A DNA stretch of 10,271 nucleotides, from positions 1 through 10,271 of the forward strand of contig JADFGH010000048.1 in NCBI GenBank assembly GCA_022567775.1, read 5' to 3'. The stretch is from Pseudomonadota bacterium (GTDB lineage: Bacteria > Pseudomonadota > Gammaproteobacteria > Steroidobacterales > Woeseiaceae). Shown piece by piece: positions 6,309 through 10,271 of this stretch. Both the position numbers and the translations under genes were made by a program. Each line of letters opens with the position of its first letter. Position 1 is the first letter of the stretch. Below the pieces are notes generated by a model. It saw nothing but the letters and a program-made list of their open reading frames with translations, was not told the DNA's origin and did not search any database.

Positions 6309-6482
6309 TTGCGGCTTTAAGGACCTACCGGGCCTTATACTGACGGTTCCGGGGTCACTCAGCAACGCCGCTGCCCATTCCGGCCAGGTAATAAAGCGGA
6401 TTAACGCCACGTTTAAGACTCTGTTTTTTGGATTTCAATCATTGCGGTAGCACGAATACCGTCCAAGTAACGGTCAGGCAGT

Positions 6483-7103
6483 ATGAAAAAGAAGTTTGCC
6501 GCACTCACGATGTGCGTTTTGATATCCGGCGCGGTTTCGGCCGCTGGCCTGGTGGACGGCTCTGCGGACGCCGGCAAGGCCAAGGCCATAACCTGCGCCG
6601 CCTGCCATGGTCCGGATGGCAACAGCGTCAACCCGGTATGGCCGAGCATCGCCGGACAACATCCCACCTATATTGTCAATCAGCTGCAGGCATTCAAAAA
6701 CGGCACCCGTAACGAGCCGCTGATGCTCGGGCAGGCGATGATGCTGACGGATGAGGATATGCGCGATCTGGCCGTTTACTTCTCGGAATTGCCGGCGGCC
6801 ACCAAGGTTGTTGCGAATCCCGCGACGCTTGATCACGGCGAAAGACTCTATCGTGGTGGTAGTCGCGAGAACAATACACCGGCCTGCATTGCCTGTCATG
6901 GCCCGAACGGCCGTGGCAACCCTGCGGCGTCCGTCCCGACACTCAAGGGACAATATGCCGTTTACATTGCAGCACAACTTCGGGCATATGCCAGTGGCGC
7001 GCGCCGGTCGGACGGAGCGACGCGGGTCATGCGTGACATCGCGGCCAAGCTCAGCGAGGAGGACATCGTCGCTGTTTCGTCTTACGTTCAAGGACTTCAA
7101 TAG
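6483..7103 (+). CDS. Diheme cytochrome c4
   Basis: A 206-residue periplasmic diheme cytochrome c that passes electrons from the cytochrome bc1 side toward terminal oxidases. Residues 1-20 or 1-21 form a Sec signal peptide (MKKKFAALTM..., ending in AVSAAG). The two tandem class I domains are the mark of cytochrome c4. Heme 1 is bound by CAACH at 38-42, heme 2 by CIACH at 135-139. The distal Met ligands are probably Met86 (in MLGQAMML) and Met183 (in TRVMRDIAAKL). Each domain ends in the usual helix (MRDLAVYFSELP and DIVAVSSYVQGLQ). AGG four bases before the ATG is a weak ribosome-binding site. The order engB, cytochrome c4, dsbA is also found in Pseudomonas. A dsbA follows 88 bases later on the same strand. 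Confidence 0.92.
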   Translation: MKKKFAALTMCVLISGAVSAAGLVDGSADAGKAKAITCAACHGPDGNSVNPVWPSIAGQHPTYIVNQLQAFKNGTRNEPLMLGQAMMLTDEDMRDLAVYFSELPAATKVVANPATLDHGERLYRGGSRENNTPACIACHGPNGRGNPAASVPTLKGQYAVYIAAQLRAYASGARRSDGATRVMRDIAAKLSEEDIVAVSSYVQGLQ

Positions 7104-7179
7104 GCTGGCCGGCAAATAGAGTACCCGAAAACCGGTCAAACCATTTCTCGTAAAGCCAGTCAGAACCAGTGTTCTTTCC

Positions 7180-7183
7180 GGAG
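7180..7183 (+). promoter_or_regulatory. Ribosome-binding site of dsbA
   Basis: GGAG eight bases before the ATG at 7192. It supports that start and hence the hydrophobic N-terminal anchor of the protein. Confidence 0.65.
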
Positions 7184-7191
7184 ATTTTCAG

Positions 7192-8052
7192 ATGAAGCGC
7201 ATTGCAATTATTGCTGTTCTCGCCGTCGTACTTGTCGTCGGAGTTGTTATGTTCATGCAGCAATCCGAGCAAAGTCCGCCGCCGGAGACCGTGGCTGAAG
7301 CCGTGACGATCGTGCAGGCGCCCGACGAGGTGCCCGCTGTTGACGCCCAGTCCGATGATGACGCACAACCTGAAATGGTTGAGGAATCTGCCGCAGAAGA
7401 CGAAGAGGAACAAGCGCAAGATAAACCGCTGTTATTGGCGCGGGCCGATGTGTCCGCCGCATCGCAGGATTGGAAATTCAAGGAAGGTACGCACTTCGTC
7501 CGCATGGTTCCCACTCAGCCAACCGTTGGTGGTGCCGACAAGATCGAAGTTGCGGAAATTTTCTGGTACGGCTGCAATCACTGCTATGACTTTGAAACCT
7601 ACATCAGCCGCTGGCTGGAGAACAAGCCGGCAAACGTGCGCTTTGTTCGCATCCCGGCAGTATGGAATCCGCTGGTCAAACTGCATGCGCAGCTTTACTA
7701 CGCCGAAGAAGTCCTGGTGAAAAATGGCAAGATCGCCAATCCCGAGCAGTTTCGTGCCGCTGTATTTGCCGAGTATCACCGCCGCGGCAATCGCATGGCA
7801 TCCGAGTCTTCGATTCAGGCTGTCTTCGAACGTCACGGTGTGAGTGCGGAAGATTTTTCCAGCACCTGGAACTCATTCGAGGTATCACAGAAATTGCGCG
7901 TGGCGCAAGATCTCGCACGGCGCTACAGCATTGCGAGTGTTCCCACCGTTGTGGTAAATGGCAAGTATCGAACCGGAGCCGCAGAGGCCGGCGGTTATCC
8001 GGCTCTGATGGAGCTGATTGACGAACTGATCGCACGCGAATCGGTTCGCTGA
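7192..8052 (+). CDS. dsbA: Membrane-anchored thiol:disulfide interchange protein DsbA with CNHC active site
   Basis: A 286-residue DsbA-family oxidoreductase that forms disulfide bonds in exported proteins. Residues 4-21 are a hydrophobic segment with no clear cleavage site, so the protein is probably anchored in the inner membrane facing the periplasm. Residues 23-90 form a Pro-rich, then strongly acidic, low-complexity linker (Asp/Glu-rich at about 53-76) not seen in E. coli DsbA. The thioredoxin fold starts near 93. The active site is FWYGCNHCYDFE, with cysteines 128 and 131; the standard motif is CPHC, so Pro is replaced by Asn. Pro251, in SVPTVVVNGKY, is the cis-proline before the last strands, and the C-terminal helix follows. 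GGAG eight bases before the ATG is a good ribosome-binding site. It may share a transcript with the cytochrome gene. Family is secure; anchoring is inferred from hydrophobicity. Confidence 0.92.
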   Translation: MKRIAIIAVLAVVLVVGVVMFMQQSEQSPPPETVAEAVTIVQAPDEVPAVDAQSDDDAQPEMVEESAAEDEEEQAQDKPLLLARADVSAASQDWKFKEGTHFVRMVPTQPTVGGADKIEVAEIFWYGCNHCYDFETYISRWLENKPANVRFVRIPAVWNPLVKLHAQLYYAEEVLVKNGKIANPEQFRAAVFAEYHRRGNRMASESSIQAVFERHGVSAEDFSSTWNSFEVSQKLRVAQDLARRYSIASVPTVVVNGKYRTGAAEAGGYPALMELIDELIARESVR

Positions 8053-8058
8053 AAATAA

Positions 8059-8082
8059 ATCGCGGCGGGACGCCGCTCCTAC
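8059..8082 (+). repeat. REP-like palindromic element 2a
   Basis: Hairpin GCGGCG / CGCCGC with loop GGA (8062-8076), then flank TCCTAC at 8077-8082, seven bases after the dsbA stop. It has the same layout as element 1a, with a different but fully paired stem. Confidence 0.75.
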
Positions 8083-8100
8083 AATCTATCTAATGGCACC

Positions 8101-8123
8101 GTGGGAGCGGCTTTAGCCGCGAT
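8101..8123 (-). repeat. REP-like palindromic element 2b
   Basis: Flank GTGGGA at 8101-8106, then hairpin GCGGCT / AGCCGC with loop TT (8107-8120). It is the inverted partner of 2a across 18 bases. The pair fills the gap between the convergent dsbA and L,D-transpeptidase genes and may act as a two-way transcription stop, though no T-run follows. Confidence 0.75.
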
Positions 8124-8132
8124 TCCATTTGT

Positions 8133-9071
8133 TTAGCCGGAATCTTCCGCAACGATTTCCCAGCCGCCACCTTCTCCGTGCCGCCAGTAGAGGCGCTTCG
8201 TGGTCGTCACCGGACCAGCGTCCGTCAGCAGGACCTGGGTAAACCGGCTCAGGAATAGATTCGGTTCCTCCGGATCGGCCAGCAACATCACATCGTCGAT
8301 CGTTACGCCCGCGAGCGGCCTCGCCTCGAACACGCCCAGTCGATACGACGACCATTCGTCTTTGTCCATTTTCCGATATTGAAAGTCATCCGAGTACAGC
8401 GACAGGTAGGTTTTGAGATCGCCTCTCGCCAGGCTGTCTTTCCAGATATCGAGCATAAGGCGAAACTCCAGCCGTGTGCTCTCGAGTTCGTCCGGCGTTG
8501 CCCAGACGATCTCGCGGGCAACGATGACCGGCGTAACGAGGAGCTCGATCACTTCTGCAAGCAGTAGGATTTCCTCATTCGGCAGCGCCAGGCAACCGTC
8601 GGTGTCGCGCGGCGGGCGATCCGGGTGTTTATGGTCAACACCGTGCAGCCAGATGCCGCTTCCTGTTCTGTGCTTTTGCCGGTCCCGGGCATTCGGATAA
8701 TCAAGCGAGAATGCCGCAGCTCCGTACTTGTCATCCAGTTTGCTGGTATCGAGCTTTTCCGTGATGAAGTAGACGCCGAGTGGTGTCTTGCGGTCCCAGG
8801 CTCTTTCCTTGCCGGTCCCGTTCAGGCCAATCGACATGTAGCGCCGATCTTTTTCGACGATGTTGCCACCGGAACGGACAAACCGACGCATGGTTGCGGA
8901 TGCGACGTCGGCGATCAGTATATTGCTGACTGAATCCGGCAATTCCAGCAGGTATGCGGGTAATTGACTGGATCTGCTAAGAGCAGCCACCGTATCGTCG
9001 GCCATTGCGCCGCGACTTAGGGCAAGCAACAGGACCGTGATCATCAGAAATAGTTGACGCGTATCTTGCAT
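8133..9071 (-). CDS. L,D-transpeptidase (YkuD domain) with NTF2-like C-terminal domain
   Basis: A 312-residue exported protein. Residues 1-24 look like a signal peptide (hydrophobic 8-18, ending RGAMA). The YkuD domain, about 50-190, has PLGVYFI at 97-103, LHG with His143 at 142-144, and the catalytic-cysteine motif DTDGC with Cys160. Such enzymes form 3-3 peptidoglycan cross-links, attach proteins to the wall, or cut such links. The common motif is S-x-G-C followed by an Arg; here it is TDGCLAL, without the Arg, closer to the YafK-like branch. Residues about 200-310 resemble an NTF2/SnoaL-like cone domain (DIWKDSLARGDLKTYLSLYS, ending RLYWRHGEGGGWEIVAED). I recall the same pairing in proteins named Cds6-family L,D-transpeptidases. 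No Shine-Dalgarno sequence is clear; Met10 is an alternative start. A promoter-like pair lies just upstream, so the gene may be transcribed independently of its upstream neighbour. Confidence 0.85.
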   Translation of the reverse strand: MQDTRQLFLMITVLLLALSRGAMADDTVAALSRSSQLPAYLLELPDSVSNILIADVASATMRRFVRSGGNIVEKDRRYMSIGLNGTGKERAWDRKTPLGVYFITEKLDTSKLDDKYGAAAFSLDYPNARDRQKHRTGSGIWLHGVDHKHPDRPPRDTDGCLALPNEEILLLAEVIELLVTPVIVAREIVWATPDELESTRLEFRLMLDIWKDSLARGDLKTYLSLYSDDFQYRKMDKDEWSSYRLGVFEARPLAGVTIDDVMLLADPEEPNLFLSRFTQVLLTDAGPVTTTKRLYWRHGEGGGWEIVAEDSG

Positions 9072-9100
9072 TGACTATGGACGTTTTTGTTTGAAAGGGG

Positions 9101-9129
9101 ATACTAAATCGCAGTACCGGTATCGACAA
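9101..9129 (-). promoter_or_regulatory. Candidate promoter of the L,D-transpeptidase gene
   Basis: On the minus strand TTGTCG (9129-9124) and TAGTAT (9106-9101) are separated by 17 bases, each matching four of six consensus bases. Transcription would start near 9094, giving a leader of about 23 bases before the ATG at 9071. Confidence 0.4.
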
Positions 9130-9171
9130 GTATTGATGTCGCCGCAAGGAGACAGCCAACCGTGAGAGACG

Positions 9172-9810
9172 TTAGTGTTGGTTCCACGATAATGCCTCCA
9201 AGTCATCACTGTAGGGTGCACGCAATTTTTCCGTGAGCAAAAACGTGATCTGGGCCGATCGGCCTGCTTTGACGGTCTGGATCAGATTCTCATGGTTCAG
9301 TTCGATCCGCGGACTCCAGATATTGACAGTCAGACCGTTCGGATTATCGGTCGTCAATTGCGCTTTTCCTTCAATATTGGTTTTGCCAAATACGCGACTG
9401 TCCACGACAAGGATGTAGGCCAGCATGTGATCGTGGATATTGCAGCCTAATGTTACAACGCCATCATGATCGAATTCGATCTGCGTTTGCAGATCACCTT
9501 TATACAGGGGCAGCATGAAGTTGTTAGGATTGGAAAATGAGTAAACGTGGTGTGCGACGACATCGCTATTTGAGAATTCGACCTGGGTTCCGGTTTGCAC
9601 GACGAGAAAATGCGGTACGAAGCGAGTATCGATCTGGGCCATGACCGCACTGTCCGTCGGCGCCGGCAACGGCCCGTCATGATCTAACTGGACATAAACG
9701 GCGATATTCGGAACCGGCTCCCCGTCTCTGTCGAGTACCGTCACTTCTATTTCCGCAGCGTTCAATGAGAACATCGCAAGAAGCAGGGCGACCGCAAGCA
9801 GCATCCGCAT
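9172..9810 (-). CDS. Periplasmic cupredoxin-like protein (methylamine utilization protein-like)
   Basis: A 212-residue exported protein with a plastocyanin-like copper site. From the chosen start, residues 1-19 are a signal peptide (MRMLLAVALLLAMFSLNAAE). A short beta domain with EVTVLDRDGEPVPNIAVYV (22-40) follows. Then come VEFSNSDVVAHHVYSFS at 77-93, with His87 and His88, and VVTLGCNIHDHMLAYI at 118-132, with Cys123, His126, His128 and Met129. The His / Cys-x2-His-x2-Met pattern suits a type 1 or related mononuclear copper site. Homologues are often labelled methylamine utilization protein, though no methylamine genes are nearby. The frame is open to 10137. I chose 9810 because it puts the signal peptide at the N-terminus. 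The ATG at 9846 has GGGA four bases before it but would add 12 partly acidic residues ahead of the signal; 9804 is also possible. It diverges from the membrane-protein gene at 10061. Confidence 0.75.
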   Translation of the reverse strand: MRMLLAVALLLAMFSLNAAEIEVTVLDRDGEPVPNIAVYVQLDHDGPLPAPTDSAVMAQIDTRFVPHFLVVQTGTQVEFSNSDVVAHHVYSFSNPNNFMLPLYKGDLQTQIEFDHDGVVTLGCNIHDHMLAYILVVDSRVFGKTNIEGKAQLTTDNPNGLTVNIWSPRIELNHENLIQTVKAGRSAQITFLLTEKLRAPYSDDLEALSWNQH

Positions 9811-9859
9811 AGGCCGTTCGATAGGAAAATAGTCTGGATATTCCATGTTTTCCCAACAG

Positions 9860-9884
9860 GTACTGGATCCGGGATCAAGTGTAC
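9860..9884. promoter_or_regulatory. Imperfect dyad upstream of the cupredoxin gene
   Basis: GTAC at both ends and two GATC boxes flanking CGG near the centre form an imperfect 25-base dyad just before the cupredoxin start, in the divergent gap. It could be an operator. I found no convincing promoter pair in the rest of the gap (9811-10060). Confidence 0.25.
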
Positions 9885-10060
9885 GGCGTTGTTTGGCGCG
9901 GCAACCGTGAACTGTCGCACACTCTATTTGACAAAAGCCTCTTAGAATTCTGATTGGACCGATTTCTGGCGACTGTGCACGGATCTGGCGCCACACGAAA
10001 AATGGATGAGAGCTGTGCCGGTGTCGAGGTTTTTTCCTGATTCCTGCACAAACCGGCAAT

Positions 10061-10271
10061 ATGAATCTTCGAACAAGCTTTCGCAGCAAGTTATTTTTGC
10101 TGACGATCGTGCCACTCGCGGTGGCGCAAATCGTCACACTATTTGCCGTTATGCAGACGGTCGAGGAAGATGTATACCGTCGCGCGCATGACTCGCTTGT
10201 TATTGGCGGAACGGTAATCAGGGAATTCCTCGCCGCCCGTGGCGAGCAATTACGGACCAGCGCCCAGATCC
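10061..10271 (+). CDS. N-terminal fragment of a membrane signalling protein (3' end outside window)
   Basis: The ATG at 10061 opens a frame that stays open to the right edge for 70 codons. It reads MNLRTSFRSKLFLLTIVPLA, a basic N-terminus running into a membrane segment at about residues 11-31 that ends LFAVMQ. A charged segment follows (TVEEDVYRRAHDSLVIGGTV) and continues as REFLAARGEQLRTSAQI. A cytoplasmic basic end, one membrane helix and then an extracytoplasmic helix of this kind are typical of sensor proteins with a cache-type domain, such as diguanylate cyclases, phosphodiesterases or histidine kinases. Which of these it is cannot be seen. It is divergent from the cupredoxin gene, so the two may be functionally linked. 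No clear ribosome-binding site is visible. Confidence 0.6.
   Translation, partial: MNLRTSFRSKLFLLTIVPLAVAQIVTLFAVMQTVEEDVYRRAHDSLVIGGTVIREFLAARGEQLRTSAQI

Noticed and set aside
6282..6410. 43-residue N-terminal extension of EngB
   Set aside because: Known EngB proteins start close to the MSQFPDAKF position; the extension covers the divergent promoter gap.
6474..7139. A 221-codon open frame on the minus strand opposite the cytochrome gene
   Set aside because: It is fully antisense to a cytochrome c4 with intact heme motifs and signal peptide, and its translation is rich in Arg with no recognisable domain. It is a shadow frame.
9928..9933. Exact TTGACA as a -35 box for the gene at 10061
   Set aside because: Nothing like TATAAT lies 16-18 bases downstream (only TGATTG-type sequence); the TAGAAT at 9943-9948 is only nine bases away.
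9811..10137. N-terminal 109-codon extension of the cupredoxin frame
   Set aside because: The extension is basic, resembles nothing, would place the clear signal peptide in the middle of the protein, and runs over the divergent gene at 10061.

Overview
The window looks like chromosomal core DNA of a gammaproteobacterium of moderate to high GC. The evidence is gene content and order: a nudC-type NADH pyrophosphatase, an LptM-like lipoprotein, a full-length proofreading DNA polymerase I with every catalytic residue in E. coli register, then convergent engB, then a diheme cytochrome c4 and a DsbA. The order polA / engB / cytochrome c4 / dsbA is familiar from Pseudomonas-like gammaproteobacteria. 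I cannot fix the family; a marine or sediment lineage is only a guess.

Layout. Positions 1-1604 (+): nudC, cut by the left edge, followed after 15 bases by an NRDE/TANGO2 family gene. Positions 1573-2250 (-): a carboxylesterase of the phospholipase/carboxylesterase family, overlapping the NRDE gene tail to tail. Positions 2425-5350 (+): lptM and polA, 28 bases apart and probably one transcript. Positions 5351-5663: a 313-base gap without protein genes but dense with structure. It holds a candidate small RNA with a promoter-like start and an intrinsic terminator, a short GGGGTC palindrome, and the first arm of an inverted REP pair. Positions 5664-6281 (-): engB, whose last nine codons lie in the second REP arm. 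Positions 6483-8052 (+): cytochrome c4 and a membrane-anchored DsbA. Positions 8053-8132: a second inverted REP pair. Positions 8133-9810 (-): an L,D-transpeptidase with an NTF2-like C-terminal domain, and a periplasmic cupredoxin-like protein. Positions 10061-10271 (+): the first 70 codons of a membrane protein, probably a signalling protein, cut by the right edge.

How the parts fit. Most genes are housekeeping: nucleotide clean-up (NudC), DNA repair and replication (PolA), ribosome assembly (EngB), outer-membrane biogenesis (LptM), periplasmic electron transfer (cytochrome c4), disulfide formation (DsbA) and the cell wall (L,D-transpeptidase). The least described item is the 5420-5572 candidate RNA. 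It sits in the same polA-to-engB gap that holds Spot 42 (spf) in enterobacteria and ErsA in Pseudomonas, but I see no sequence likeness to Spot 42. It can fold into three stem-loops plus a terminator, and one loop carries an anti-Shine-Dalgarno-like ACCTCC. I see no defence system, CRISPR array, transposase gene, tRNA or rRNA here.
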